From: Gymnogyps californianus
Taxonomy: Eukaryota > Chordata > Aves > Accipitriformes > Cathartidae
Length of the DNA stretch: 64,000 bases
Assembly (NCBI RefSeq): GCF_018139145.2
Contig: NC_059471.1
Location: forward strand, 65,668,020-65,732,019
Direction: 5' to 3'
Every line of letters begins with the position of its first letter. Position 1 is the first letter of the stretch. Below are positions 1-12,819 of this stretch, one piece after another. The notes beneath the pieces were generated by a model that saw only the letters and a program-made list of their open reading frames with translations, ran no database searches and was not told the DNA's origin. Both the position numbers and the translations under genes were made by a program.

Positions 1-932
1 TTAAAGAGAAGGAAAGAAATTTCCTTCATTTTTACTATAATGCACTTAATGCACCATACAGAGAAGAATAGAAGTGCTGTCCAATAGACCCTTTGTGTTT
101 TCCTCAACCTTTGCTATCAGCTTCCTTTTCCATTCCTTTTTAATTCTTCTTGTTCATTTTCAAAAAAGACCCCTCCACTGCAAACGAAGCTAATTCCTTC
201 CAGTCGCACTGCACCAGATATCACCGCATCGTGTCACAAACAATATCCGTGACGTTTAAAGAAGTATCTTTTATTTTGAAATATCGGTAGAAAAGGCATT
301 TGTGGTTCTGTTCTTTCCGGGATAATGCAAAGGAAGGTAAAAGAGTGGGCTAGTGCCATAATGAGTACATTTTTTTCAAACATACCGGTTCTCAGTATGT
401 TAATACACAGTGAGGAGAAGAACCAGATAAGCAAGACGTAACTGCCTGCCTTGTGTCACAAATAAGACTAGTTGTTGAGGATTATTTTCTTTGGGGATCC
501 TTTTCTGTCAGAATTGCAGGACTGGCCCAAAACAGCTGCTGTTGTTTGGAACTATTCTTAACTACCTAGCTACTATTCATGGCTATAGCTTAGGAGACTT
601 AAATTAGTCTCTTTTGGTGTCTCCAAGTCATCTTCTTCCATTTAAATCTACTTCAGGCAGTCTTTTATCACAATCTTCCTTTGAACTGAGCTCGCTTTTT
701 TCCCTTGCTGTCTTTGAATATTCCTCCCACCGACAGCTCGTCTTCCTTTATATTCTTTTTACATTACTTTGTGTGGGTTTTTCTGCCAGCTAACTCTCAC
801 AGAGAGTTTTGCTTTCTGTTTTTAAATAGCATTTCTAATAAATAGTATTTACTTTTCTAGAGTAAATACTTACTTTTCTGGTGAGGGAGAAAGAATTTCT
901 GCCAAGGAGCAGCCAATTGCCTGTATCCTTAC
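1..932. other. AT-rich unique sequence, no gene seen
   Basis: No supported ORF, RNA gene or recognisable repeat. Short ORFs here are at chance level and show no family motif. The sequence looks like ordinary vertebrate intronic or intergenic DNA. Confidence 0.55.
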
Positions 933-1045
933 TGTCCTGGTTTCGGCTGGGACAGATTTAACTCTCTTCTCAGTAGACTGGGTTTAGTAGACTTAAACTG
1001 GGTTTTAGGTTCACATGCTAATAAAAATGCATAGTGGGTTACGTA
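933..1045 (+). mobile_element. Short relic of an ERVL-like LTR 5' end
   Basis: The first ~45 bases, from TGTCCTGGTTTCGGCTGGGA onward, closely resemble the start of the complete LTR found later in this window at 30053 (TGTGCTGGTTTTGGCTGGGG). Both then run into a 'TTAACT/TTAGTT...TCTT' stretch. The similarity fades over the next ~60 bases and no 3' LTR end is seen, so this is a truncated or badly decayed copy. The right boundary is approximate. It could also be a chance match limited to the LTR tip, so confidence is moderate. Confidence 0.45.
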
Positions 1046-1709
1046 CGCTTCCCTATCCCGCTCTAATTGAAAAGCTGGTTACTTTCCACCAGTAACAAAC
1101 TGTGATCCAGTTTCCACCTGAAAATCAGAGTCTCTGGGAATACTTACAAAAACATGGATGTGATTAAGGACCTGATGTCCAGGGACACCATGGCCAATAA
1201 CACTGACTGAAAATATAGCCTTGTCTCCTCCTGCTCCCACGTCCATTGGTATCTGCTTTGGGCTGTTCACTCCCCACGCCAGAGAGCAGTTTCTGTTTGA
1301 CATAATGGGCTCCAAGTCCATCAGCAGTTTTCCCACCTCCTGCAGTAATGCAAACAGCAATGACGAGGTACTTCTTTGTTCTTTTCTCAAAGATCCCATC
1401 AAAATGCCCCTCCTGTCAGGGGAGGAAAAAAAAAAGGTGCTGGTGAATACTTATTTACCCCCTCACATGTGCAATAGTAGCTCTTTTAGCCAGTCTGTAG
1501 CGACTTCTTACTGCTTCTTCTCTCTTCTTCACGGACTTAGACTGGGTAGAGGAATGGTCTCTGCCTGAGATTCCCAAACTGGTGAGCAAGGGAGCAGCCG
1601 TGCTGGCTGAAAGGCTGCTGGAAGGCTTGACTGTGGGAGGAATAAAAAAATTGAGAGGATGTTTATTTTAGGTTAGGGGTAAGTCTAAGGCCTTTCCTAT
1701 GGAGTAGAC

Positions 1710-1722
1710 AAAAAAAAAAAAA
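1710..1722 (+). repeat. Poly-A run (13 A)
   Basis: A simple homopolymer with no recognisable retroposed body upstream, so I do not read it as the tail of a processed pseudogene. Confidence 0.8.
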
Positions 1723-3796
1723 GGTGGGAATAATATAAAGTCAATACATTAATTAATTTGAATTAAATTTATCTGATCCTAGCTGAAGTGGAGATAATAT
1801 AAAAAGAGTAAATGAATTTGTAGTTTGAAGTTCTGCAGTGCCTATCCCTCCCCCTTTGCTTGTAGGAGGCCTCTGTGGTCTCTTGTGTGTAACTTCTCTT
1901 CTCTAAGGCTTTTCTTACCCCCTGAGTGCTGAAGTGCAAGGTGACCTGTCATCTGGGAGAGCAGAAGGATGACTGACAGTGCTTTGGCCTGCACTTGTAA
2001 GGCAATGATAAAACAGCGAGCCTGTCTTTAAAACGACAGCGATCACCTAGTGCTGGCTGCTTCAAACAGTTTAAAAAGGACTGTGTCACCTCCTTTTGCA
2101 AAAGGACAGTTTTTCAGTATTGGCCAAGTAGTGAATTTACTAGTCAAGGTCTGACAGGTCAGGCACTTTAGCATTTTTTTTGCGAGGTAAGGGCGGCTTT
2201 CACATCCCGGGTTTGCACCCAGAGATGCTTATTCCCCCTCTCTCCTGTGTTAGGGCACTCCACTCTCACCGCAGTCACTGAAGTGAGAGGAGGTGAAGGG
2301 AAAAGGAGGGTCGGGACCTGCAGGGAGAGTCAAAGCACAGCCTTTACTTGCAGGGGAGGATGTGACGGGAGGGGGTTTAAGGCTGCTGCTGAAGTTAGAC
2401 CTGATGAGGAGGGAAACACCGAAAGGGTCTGTGGCAGAGGCTTGTGGAAAGATAAAATGGGAGCAGGAAGAGACCTGGGGCATGATTGGTATGGCTCTTC
2501 TGTGTGCTTAAGGGCATCCGGATCATATTTTGTCAGAGGATGAAGGCATGGGAGGGATGACTCTATATCAATCTTGTGGAAAGATTAATGAGGAAGACCT
2601 GGTAGAGGCAAGTCCATTTGCTTTAAACATCTCTTGTACTTAACTGGTGGCTTGGCAGCTTCCCTTGCTTTCCCTGTGGAACGCTCTAACGAAACCGTGT
2701 GGACAAATCCTGGGGCTATTTCCCTACTTACTGTTGTCCTGGCAGAGCACTTAATGCACATCCATGACCGTTGCATTCGAAGACATCTCCCTGCTCCACA
2801 AAGTCAGGCTCTTGTGTATGTTGAGGGATTGAAATCCATCCTGGGTTTCCACCTCTGGTCTCTCTTTTACACAAGCAAGCTGTTTGCTGCTTTAGCGTCG
2901 TGTCAAACATTGCCACATTTCTGCAGTATGGGCTTTACAACAGGCGGCAGCAGGCTGTTTGCTGCTGGTTTGCATGGTGCCTTGTGTGAAGGGACTTTTC
3001 ACACCTGCCCTGAACGCTGCCTGTCCGGAATGAAGATAGTAAGTGTTAACGAGTGGGAGAAGGGGCAGGGTGCAGCCATTAATTACCAGGAGGGTCCGAA
3101 CTCTCTGTCAGCTCAGCCTTTCAGGGTGTGGCAATGCATTAAAATACTGTCTATTTGTAAGACTTCCCTAGTCTGTCAGATCCTCTGAGTTTAAAAAATG
3201 TGGGATTAGAGACAAAAGATATTTTCAGAAAGCATCTGCTGTATACAAAAATGTGCACGTGCGCGTGCCTGCATATAGCAGATACACACAAATTATGAGA
3301 GTACTGCAAAACTGGCTAGATTTTGTGTGTGGATATATATGGAGACCACTTTCATAGTCTGCATGTGCACACTTACACACATTTAAATACGTTATGCAAT
3401 GATATCAGATCTCTTTTGATGCCCAGTACTTTTCTGATCTTCAGTAGCTTTTTCACACAGAAATGGTGCCAAGAATATAAGAATTTGTTGTTAAAAATTG
3501 TGTCCCTGCGTAGTGGTATTGTACAGGTGCTCTTAATGCCTTGATGTGCCAACAAGCCTCATGAATAGGAACTGGAATTTCTGTATCTGGACAAATATTT
3601 TTCACTAGTTACAGTGTACTTCCCTAAATACTACTATATTTCAGAATGTAAGTGGTTGTAGCCTTCCTCTCGCTACTCAGGCATACCTATGCAAGCACAC
3701 AACATTCTCAATGTTTTATGGGTATTAATACACTATGAAATTAGAACTTTTTGAATTTGAAAACTATTTGAGTAATTGTTCATGGTCTATGCCATT

Positions 3797-3821
3797 CTTT
3801 TTTTCTTTCTTTTTTTTTTCT
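3797..3821 (+). repeat. T-rich pyrimidine tract
   Basis: An almost pure T tract broken only by two C bases. It is low-complexity sequence and no AG acceptor or exon is recognisable directly after it. Confidence 0.75.
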
Positions 3822-5099
3822 TGGTCTAGACACAAAATTTTCCTGTGTTTCCCGCATCAGTTTGCCAGCGTTTGGTTGTATCTCAAGGGAATGCATAGCC
3901 ATTGCCACCAACTCTTCAGAGAAGTTTCAAGCACAGTAAAAATAAAATGAAATAATGAAAACACTTGAAGGTGTGAGTAGGACAAGCCTGTGTAGCAAAT
4001 ATAGCTGTATACTGGAATTTTAAAATACCTCTTTGTACTCAGCTTCTGTGAGTTGACAGTGGTCTGTGTGTACAGTAGGGAGCTACTTGACTCTGAGAAA
4101 TAGCTGTGACAAAACCAAACTGCAATATTTTACTCAAAATTAGTTCTTTTGATGTACACACTCTTTCTCTCTGGTACTGAAGCAGGGGTTTTCAGGCTTC
4201 TTTTGCTTTTGTAAACTCTCTAGATATTTTCAGTGAAAGTCCATATCAAAATGTACAAGAACAGGTTCTTTTTTTTTCTTAGTTGCATTTCACAAAGGAC
4301 TTTTGCAATCTAATCATTTCAGTGCAGAAACTTGGACTCACTGAAGTGAGCATCAAGAATCAAACCCCTTTAACCTTTAATGGATTTGGACCTAGATATG
4401 AACCTCAGGAGTAGCATCTGCCTTTAGCAAGAGCTGAACTCTTTCAGCTCTTCAACATGAGCTGTGCCCATTCTGCAAGAGAACCAGAAAGGAAGTTCAG
4501 ATTATCCTGCAATTCCACGTTTGGGCTCCACTGTAGTTGTGAGTGACCAACACCCAAAGACAGCCTTTTTTTCCCTGAAATCTATATTGATTGAGAGGAA
4601 TGCCTTAAATGTGAATCTCTGCTCAGGCCAGGTAACGTTAAAAAATGCACAATGAATTAAAAGGTAGGAATATAGCATGAGCCGAGAATTGTTGGTTTAC
4701 TTGTGAAACTAAGTCAGGTTTCAAAGTTGCTGTTAGTCAAAGAGCCCCAAATGGGACTTATGGTAGCAACTACAGTTTATTTTCCTCTTTTGCTTTTCAA
4801 AAGTTGATGTCAAACCATTGAAAGATGAAAATGAATTAATTGCATTTTTACTGTAGCTGTGTAAAGAGAGAGAAATTGTCTCGGAATCAGTAGTCTTAAA
4901 TGTGCTGCACTTGAGTCATTCTGATCTGCTGTATGTGAATTTTTTTGGGAGATTTCTTAATTTAGTGACTGAGCCAATTCAAATCATAGTGGTACAGAGG
5001 CTGTTTTCATAATGCAGCATCCAGGTGTCTTTGGCAAAGTCCATGTACTAACAGTTCAATTCCACTCTTCTGTCATACATGTCCTATAAACCATTTTAA

Positions 5100-6200
5100 A
5101 AAAAATCAATAATTTTAAAATCTTTTTGTCTGATACAGCAAAACCAATTTGTGCCCTTTATGGTCTGACAGCTTAATTTTTATTTCTTAAAGAAAAAAAA
5201 TATTCAAATCCTAAACCCAATCTTGAGTTATACAATTGTTAAAAAGCCTCAGAAATTAGCAAGCAGCTTTTAGAAATGTTTAACTTAAAAACAGCCAGGA
5301 AGGTTTTTTTTTTCCTTTTCCATTTGTTTAAAAAAAATTATATTCCCTCAAAATGAGACCTTTGTGCCAAGTTTTATTCTGGAGCACAGCTTTACAGCTG
5401 AGCTAAAACCCCCTATAATAGGAGAAAAGTGACAGACCCTTAACTATAGTAGCATGAACAGCACTGCTATAATTCCTGGGTGAACTTTGTCCCTGGATGT
5501 GTGTTTTTGGAGTGTGCCGGGGTGACATTCAGCCTCTACATTCATTTTTATGATAATTCAGAGTAAATTGTGGTGCAATAAACTCTTCAAGCCTGTCTTT
5601 CTTGTGAAAGCCATGAATCAATCAGCTGCAGGCTTTTTTGGGTCTTTTCAATGTATAGTGATCATTTAGATTTGACATGCATTGTGAGACCTTGGCTTAG
5701 CTCCTCTCTATGGTCTGTCATTAATTCCAGCCTTTACTGTTCTGAAGTACAGTGAAGGATGACTGAGAAATCATTGCCCCTCTTCAGCTCTGTTATTGCA
5801 CAAAATAGCAGCGCAATAATTTTTTGTCAATGTTTTACTCTAAAAGCTTTCTACATCAGTTTTGAAAAGGAAGCAATAAAGCCCATTCAATGGTATGAAT
5901 AAAAATCCTTTGAGGTTTAGGCGCAGGGCTGCTTTTCTTCAGCTGGTAATCAAATTGGAGCTAAAATGAAATTGAGTTTTCTTATGAAAATAGCCTTTGT
6001 TGCTGGGAAGGCTGGTAATTCATAAACAATAACCTGCTCTTTTGTGTGGATAATAATATATTCATGTTCTTTCAATAGGGTAAAAGCCAGACCTAGTGCA
6101 TTATGGTACAGTAAAAATAGCAGAAGGAGCTTGCTGGAATAATCTTGAAGAAGAAATGTAGCATTCGGTGACTTAAGCTTTCAGCTCCCATCTGAAATTG
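5100..6200 (+). promoter_or_regulatory. AT-rich region upstream of the CpG block, possible promoter-proximal element
   Basis: The sequence is AT-rich, free of recognisable transposons, and ends at the CpG-rich block that starts near 6200-6300. By position it could carry promoter or enhancer elements. This is inferred from position and absence of repeats only. No specific factor site is claimed and conservation cannot be tested here. Confidence 0.25.
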
Positions 6201-6289
6201 TACTTTGCTTTTATTTGCGAGCCGGGTTTTAGTTGTTGATTTGTTGCCGCTATACAATATTTGGTTAATTGTGGAAGATCTCAAGCTGT

Positions 6290-6960
6290 GCTCATCACTG
6301 CTCCTGCGAAGGCTGCTGCCAGCTGCTAGAAACAGAGCCTGCTGCTACAGGATGTACACTATTCACAGGAGCAGCCTCTCAGCGCTGATTATCACTGAAG
6401 AGTTCCCCGCTCTCCATCACTCTGCGCCCTGCACGCAACCGGACTGCCGAGCACGGGGAGGTAGGCTGCCTGCCCTCTCTTCAGGGTAAGGTTAAAGGCG
6501 TGCAGCGGGGCTGCGGAGAGCGCGGTGGGCGAACTTGGCTGGGGATTTTCCAAGCGCCGGTGGGGAAACAGGCTCCCAGCCCCCGGGAGGATGGTGTGGG
6601 CTCAGGCACTTTGGAGCTGAGCAGGGGCTGGAGGAGGACGTGAGGGGCAAAGAGTGAGGATTTCCAAGTGTACCGCGAGGTGCTCTTGGAAATGTTGCCT
6701 CGGGGTTCGGTGTTTTTTTCTAACTAGCCGGGCGATCCTTTGGAGGTTTCATCCGGCACTGGTGCTTGTTGGCATTTTGGGGCGTACCTGGTTGTCGCAT
6801 CTGTGTTTTGTGACTCGATGCTAAAGGTCTCGGTACGGGTGGAGGATGCTCCCCAGATAGGTTGTGTGAGCAAAGGCAAGAGGCTGGCAGAAAACTCTGG
6901 GAGCGTGTCCTGTCTGTAGTGACTCTTTCTTTGCCTCAGCTCGCGGGGAGTGGAGGGTAA
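6290..6960. promoter_or_regulatory. CpG-rich block, candidate CpG-island promoter
   Basis: By hand count about 30 CpG dinucleotides fall in roughly 660 bases, including dense clusters near 6420-6545 and 6660-6740. The flanking kilobases are strongly CpG-poor, so this block stands out. In bird genomes such blocks usually mark promoters. It overlaps a candidate first exon on the plus strand. Direction of transcription is not proven by the sequence. Confidence 0.55.
6352..6460 (+). CDS. Candidate first coding exon, unknown protein (speculative)
   Basis: An ATG at 6352 opens a frame beginning MYTIHRSSLSALIITEEF that runs through the start of the CpG-rich block. A plausible splice donor (GAG|GTAGGC) lies at 6460/6461, and a second possible donor (AGG|GTAAGG) just before 6486. 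The frame stays open upstream to 6205, so the true start is uncertain and the ATG may simply lie in a 5' UTR. I do not recognise the peptide, and no downstream exon joining it is identifiable. It could equally be a non-coding first exon or chance. Confidence 0.22.
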
Positions 6961-9900
6961 ACTTCAGTCTGAGTACCTGAAATTACCTCCCTCCCCCTCC
7001 TCTCCATCAGTGTATGCTTTTAAATTGTTGATAGCTTTGATAGTCTTGAGCTCTGAGTGGTGATAAAAAAAATTGCATGCAGACACAGGCATGCAAAAAT
7101 GCTGATATGGGGTCTGTTTACGTGTAAGATGCAGACTTGATCAGTCTCACCAACACTGAGGTGAGAGATTGCTTCAGGATTTAGTTTAATTTTGACTAGT
7201 CTCCCTGCCTGGGTGACAGGAGTAATACTAAAGCCACTCGTCAGAGTGCCTCGGGAGATGCAGCGTGAGACATGATAGCAGGTCAAAACTGTGCCATTAC
7301 TTGTGGATTTCAGTTGCAGGGAGGACTAGAGGACAGATCGTGTCTTGATGGCAAATTGGAAGCAGCTTTTGCCCAGGGCTTTCTTACAGTGAAAGGGTTT
7401 GTAATCCAGACTCTGCAAACCCCACTCTTTTTAACCGAAATAAGGAATGGATTAATACCAGGTGTATTGTTCTCCTTATAAACTTTCCCAAGGCTTCAGA
7501 AAAGTTTTAAAAAAACCAACCAGAACATATCCTAGGCAGATATAAAGTAAACGAGAATGTAAAGTACAAAGACTTACAATGGGGATTATTTTCCAAGTAA
7601 CATTGAAGTTCGATCTGTACCATATGCAAGGCTGTCTTGAGGCAGTTGCAGAGGTTTTTATTCATTTTTAACAGTGAAATTACATGCTTAACAAAAGGAA
7701 CTTTTAAAGGCACAGTGGTAACTGACAGTCAAAGCAATATATGTCATTATCCAATTAGTACACACAAGCGTGTTTTTATTATTCACTTAACATACCTCTG
7801 TGTTTGGCTCTCAGAAATACGATGTTTTATTTCTCAAAGTGTTTTAAGACTGGTATGTGTTTTACTGCTGTAATTGGGGTAATATTTTTGCACATTACAT
7901 GTATTTATATCTTTGTTGCTCATTGGATTAGCTCTGTTTAGAAGAAAATTTCTAAAATGAAAAACTGTTTTTGTGGGTAAATGCTGGTTAGACAAAATGT
8001 AGCATGCACTCAATTCCAGTTTTCTTCACAACTGGAAAATCTGCTTTATATTGCATCCAAAGTTGAATTGAGATAAATAATATTGCTTGTGTTTAAAAGA
8101 ATGATAATGCAATGAAATTTTCAAGTGCATTTGAATGAAATGTATGTTAGCATATAATAGAGCATTTCTTGGTACTTGCTAATATAAGAACAGAGAGTCT
8201 ATTCAATAGAACCACCCTTTTTGTTTTGTTGAAAAATAAACTATCTAGCAATGTGTTGTTGGCATTTGTTTCATTGGGAGACTAGTTAACTGAGAGATGT
8301 GGTGGTGATTTTAGCTTTTTAATTACAGGCTTAGCAGAGTTGCAGTACATTGTATTAGCAGAGTTCTTTAGGAGCAAACATTTTGGTTGTAGTTGGACAG
8401 TGCTGTTATCCTAGCACCAAACAGGTCAAATAGGTATAACAAGTTTTCCAGAGAATCCGTGTTGTCTACAGCTTTAGAAAGAACAGTTTTCTTCTCTTGC
8501 TGTATTTAAATAAGATTTAGTGAACGTGTTTGAAGTGGAGTATGTTTCCTAATGTTTCTGATGCTGGATTCACCTTTGTCATGGAAATGCATGCTTTGTT
8601 CTGAGATTCATGCAGAAAGGATGCTTCACTTAGGTGTATGGTGCTCTAATGAAGCTCTGGTATGTGCATAAACCTCCATGAAAACAAACTCAGTCTTTAA
8701 ATTTCACTAACATTAGATATTTCCCATACTGATAGCGCCAGAGTGGGACAGCTGTATACTAAAGAAAGTATAAGCTTTCCATGAGAGAACTGCTAGTGTA
8801 TCTCATGCCCAAGTACTATTCGGTTATTTGGCAGTATTATGAATTATGAATAATTACCTAGCAGTGAATCACTCTAAGACCTCCAAACTCATTTCTTGGT
8901 GCCTGTATTAGACCACAATATAAATAAATACGATGTTTACTAATGTTAACTTTATGTACCACTGTAATTCACAAAAGTAGATATTTTCAATTGCAACTAG
9001 CATTTGTAAGTTCACAAAGGAACACATTTCCAGTCTACGCAGTCATAAATTACGTGCTACTTATTACAACACACAAATTAAAGTTGTCCACTGTTGACAA
9101 AGTTGGTTGAATGATGCACTGTACATTTGCCTTGAAATTTTAAGTATATCTGCTGATGCCGGAGCATAAATTCTTTACTGAGTATGGATTTCCCTACAGA
9201 TGTAAGGCAAACAAGTTGATCGTAATTACTTTGCAATAAAAAGCAAGTTCCAACCATTGCAGACAATAAGGTAATCGAAAGTCCTCAAACTCTGCAGTCA
9301 AAAAACTATCGATATATTCAGGTTTGGCATATTTTACCTAATGAATGCATCCTACCACTAGAAAAAAAAAGCTGACCTTTAAGATAAGAAGGTAAACAAG
9401 GTGGATTAAGATCAAGATTAGTCTAAATGGGAGAACTTTTAAATATATTTTTACACATTCGCTTTCTCTGTACTAACTGTATTTAAATTTTTCAGCCTTG
9501 CTTTTCAAGTAGTTTGTGGTCATCTTGGCTGGGTTTGCATTTAGTTTTTTTAAAAAAAAGAGTATTCAGTAAAGCCGTATCTGGATAATTTATTCATATT
9601 AGAATTCTGGTGTTAGAATAGATCTGACACCAGGCTGATCTGATATGCTTTTAAATGTGTAAAAATAATACTTAAGAAGAAAAATAAATTAAAGGATTCT
9701 TATCAATAATGATGATAATGAAGGTCACAAATTGCAACCCATATCATATGGATGAATGTCTGTAGAGTGCTGTTTCACAGACCTTCCTGGTTTTACTCTT
9801 CTGGTTCTTATGTTTGCTTAAACTTTGCAGATTTTAGTTAAATGCTGTACTTCTTTATGTAAATTGCAGAGATAAAAGTTCAGAGCAGCACAAAGTTTCA

Positions 9901-12016
9901 ATACTTTCATGTCTGTCTCTACTTCAGTCCTTGAAAACTAAGAGCTTGTTTACAGGTGACTTTTTATTTTCTACTAAAATATAAGGTTAGCAGATTTCAA
10001 TTTTTATTGCCTTCTCAGCTTTCAATGCACTCTGCCTTATCGGTGTACTTGAATCCACGTGGTGCATATAAAATGAAAAGCTTCAAGTATTTTTATTAAG
10101 ACATCCAGGAACAGCTCTGTAAACAAGGCTTTGCTTTCCAATGCTCAAGCTTTGAATTGTCAGCTGTTATAAACACTATCTTACTTTCTCATTCTGAAAT
10201 GTGGCCAGAAAAAAGAGCAGATCTCTAATGTGTGTGGTGCCTTCTTAATGTAGCTATTTGAATACCACTATTTTGCTTTGAAATAGGAATCTTCTACTTT
10301 ATGAGGAGAGCTGGTCCCTCAAGTTTTCTCAGTGCATGCGATGCCCTGAAGCTAATGTTATTTTACAGTGTAATTCAGCTCATTGTACCAAGACTGTTCT
10401 TAAAGACAGTTGAAACAGCATCCTTCTGCTTTGAGGCTCTCAAGTACAGTACAAATTAGTCAATAACATTAAAATACTTTTCTGGCAGTTGGGTTACTTA
10501 AGGGGCTTCAGGAGTTGAAAGAAAGTCGGGGTCCCACTTTAGTAGCCTTTAGGGGTTCAAAATGGGCTGGAAATAAGCAGAGGAAAATCAACTAAACAGT
10601 AAGCTGAAGCAAAATTCCTCCAACCTGCTGTTACAAATGGGAAACCAAGATCTTAACTTTCTACTGTCTAGTACTTGGCACTTTCTCTGGTGATTTCAGG
10701 AAGTAAGTAAAAAACGGAGGCTGACATGGCAGCTGCATTGCAGTTCAAAGGCCAGGGCATCCTCCAGGTTAGATTATAAAATTGGGGTGGGGGTGGAGGG
10801 AATGGTGGCTGGGCACAGCAAGTTTCTGGGGCCATGGGCAACCCCACAACACTAGTGGTGTAAATGTAAAAAAAGCGCCCGCTGCAACTGTAGGGAATTT
10901 TAAGTCACTTTGCACAGCTGTGAAGAATCGGGCTCAGATATTTAAGGAAGTAAATTCTTGATCAAATGATCTCTCAAAATATTTCTGGCATCATCTCTGA
11001 TGCCACCGGCCAGAGAGAATGCATGTTGCAAAATCAGACCAATAGTTATTGCGTATATTGAGTATGTACGTACAGGAGGAAATAGAAACTGGCAGTTTTT
11101 TGGAATCTGGAGAAAACTCCCACACAGCATGAAACAGTCGATTTTTTTGCTAAATTTACTTGTGCCTTTTTTCTTCTTTTTTTCCCATCCATGGAATTTT
11201 TTTTCCTCACTGGTTTTCTTACCTCACTGCAAAACAATTTAATCTTCTCTTAATTTTAGCTTATCATTGCTAAAAGCACTGGTCCTGATTTCCCCAGAGC
11301 ATTCCATCACTTACAAATCTCCGTAACTAATTTGAAATCAAATCTATGCCAGTGTGAAAGTGATGGGAAACACTGGGAAATCAGGTCTGCTCTCAGAGTA
11401 AAATGCTAGCTTTGTAAAAGTTTTTCAGATCACCTTTTTTGTTGTCAAATGTAAAAGCATTGAAGTTGAACAACTTTTCTGTTTTGCTCCCTAAGCCAGC
11501 CATGTTTGCTAGCATTAAGGTAGTCTATAAAAAATTATGTTCCCACTGCCACACTGAAGCCAATGACAGCAGCCATCTCAGAATAATTGGAGCAAGAAGT
11601 AACTGGTGCATCCGCTACATAGTACCATAGCAAAAGGAAAACTTTTAAGGGCAATCATTATTCAAAGTGTTACGGGTAGTCATTTTCATGGTCTAGGCTT
11701 GATAGCACATCTGAAGTACTAAACAGCCATCCTCAGACACTTAAATATCCTTTTTCTATACACTGCTTACACTGAAGAAAGAGCACAGCTTATACTTCTA
11801 CCAATCAGCAAAGATACAAAACTTACAGAGAGTCACAAAAATGTAATTTCAGTCTCCCTGGGAAATGGAACATCCAGCTGCAAAGCATTTATAAAGTACG
11901 TCAAATACTTCATATCACACAGCAGCTAGTAATGTCTTATCTGTTTGAGAGCTCATCTCCAATGTCTCTTTGGAGCTGGTCTTAATCTTTCATCAAGGCC
12001 TTTCACAGAAGTTTTT
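6961..12016. other. AT-rich unique sequence, no gene seen
   Basis: No ORF with coding character and no recognisable transposon or RNA gene. The sequence is uniformly AT-rich and CpG-poor, as expected for a large intron or gene-poor intergenic DNA. Confidence 0.55.
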
Positions 12017-12082
12017 AACCATATTGGAAATGTGAAAATGTTGCTTTTGAACCGTATTGGAAACGTGACATTATGTTGCTTT
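12017..12082 (+). repeat. Diverged tandem duplication, ~33-bp unit, two copies
   Basis: Two adjacent copies share the core AACC(A/G)TATTGGAAA(T/C)GTGA followed by ATGTTGCTTT. The second copy has CG where the first has CA or TG. The difference fits deamination of CpG in one copy after duplication. Confidence 0.7.
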
Positions 12083-12525
12083 AATTGAGAATTTTTAACA
12101 AAATCAATACAAACATGCCAATAAATGTTAAAGGATAAAATGGCACTGGACTCTACACTTGCTTTATTAGGCTGTGTTGCAAATAAGTAAAATGGATAAT
12201 GGACTAATGATTAACAATTGACTTCATAAGCTGACATAACTGTGCAGAAACCATTAAAATAATTTGTAAGTTTGTAAGAAGACTTACTGTGATGAGTTTT
12301 TAAAATGAATTGAATAGTTTTAACTGGTCTTCAAACCAGAACAGTAATTTGAATGAGACTCTACTGCCTGTTAACTCAAATAAAGCATTGCAGCACTTAA
12401 AATCAGCTAATACTCTGGTTAGCCTAATAGAATAAGAATGTGAGAATTGAGTTACTCAGAATTAGAGGTGTGCATCAGAGACTTTGATATTGCTGGCCTT
12501 GTCAGTCTTGAAGTTTGAGTACAAA

Positions 12526-12819
12526 TGTCCTGGGTTGACTGGATATAGAAAAAAGTCCAGTTGATACAGATCTCTAATCTAGTGAGAACCTTGCCATTTA
12601 AGGTTCAATTCTGAGAGGCCAATTTTTGTCTTTGATTGGCTATGAAAACACATTTTGCTGAAGATGCTTCTTCAATATCTCAACACTAATCTAATCCAGA
12701 ACAGACCAGCACTTTTGTGATACTAAGTAGAAAAAACATTCAACTTTGTAAGCATCTGAATTTTTATCCTCCTGAAAAACTGTGTTTGGGAGTCAACTTT
12801 TTGATGTCAACCCACTCCA
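12526..12819. mobile_element. Possible 294-bp element with inverted ends (LTR-like or DNA-transposon relic)
   Basis: The left end reads TGTCCTGGGTTGAC and the right end GTCAACCCACTCCA. The reverse complement of the right end matches the left at 11 of 14 positions. The ends also resemble the terminal motifs of the two LTRs at 28.5 and 30.05 kb (TGTGGTGGGTTGAC and GGTTAACCCACGACA). No target-site duplication is visible (ACAAA against GAATA) and the interior is AT-rich and unrecognised. A decayed short solo LTR is the most likely reading; a non-autonomous DNA element or coincidence are alternatives. Confidence 0.35.

Larger units (their letters stand above)
1046..5099. other. Unique non-coding sequence, no gene supported
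   Basis: It contains a minus-strand ORF at 1079-1402 and a plus-strand ORF at 2634-3188 (184 codons). I recognise no domain in either, and neither has convincing coding character. A stretch of alternating purine and pyrimidine lies near 3250-3300, and a pyrimidine run near 3797-3821. Nothing else is identifiable. An unrecognised exon cannot be excluded. Confidence 0.5.

Noticed and set aside
1079..1402. 107-codon minus-strand ORF close to the LTR relic, considered as viral coding sequence
   Set aside because: No retroviral motif is visible, and it runs opposite to the orientation of the adjacent LTR relic.
2634..3188. 184-codon plus-strand ORF, among the longest outside repeats
   Set aside because: A frame of this length is about what chance gives in 128 kb of six-frame sequence. 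No domain, signal peptide or splice context is recognised and ORFs overlap on the other strand.
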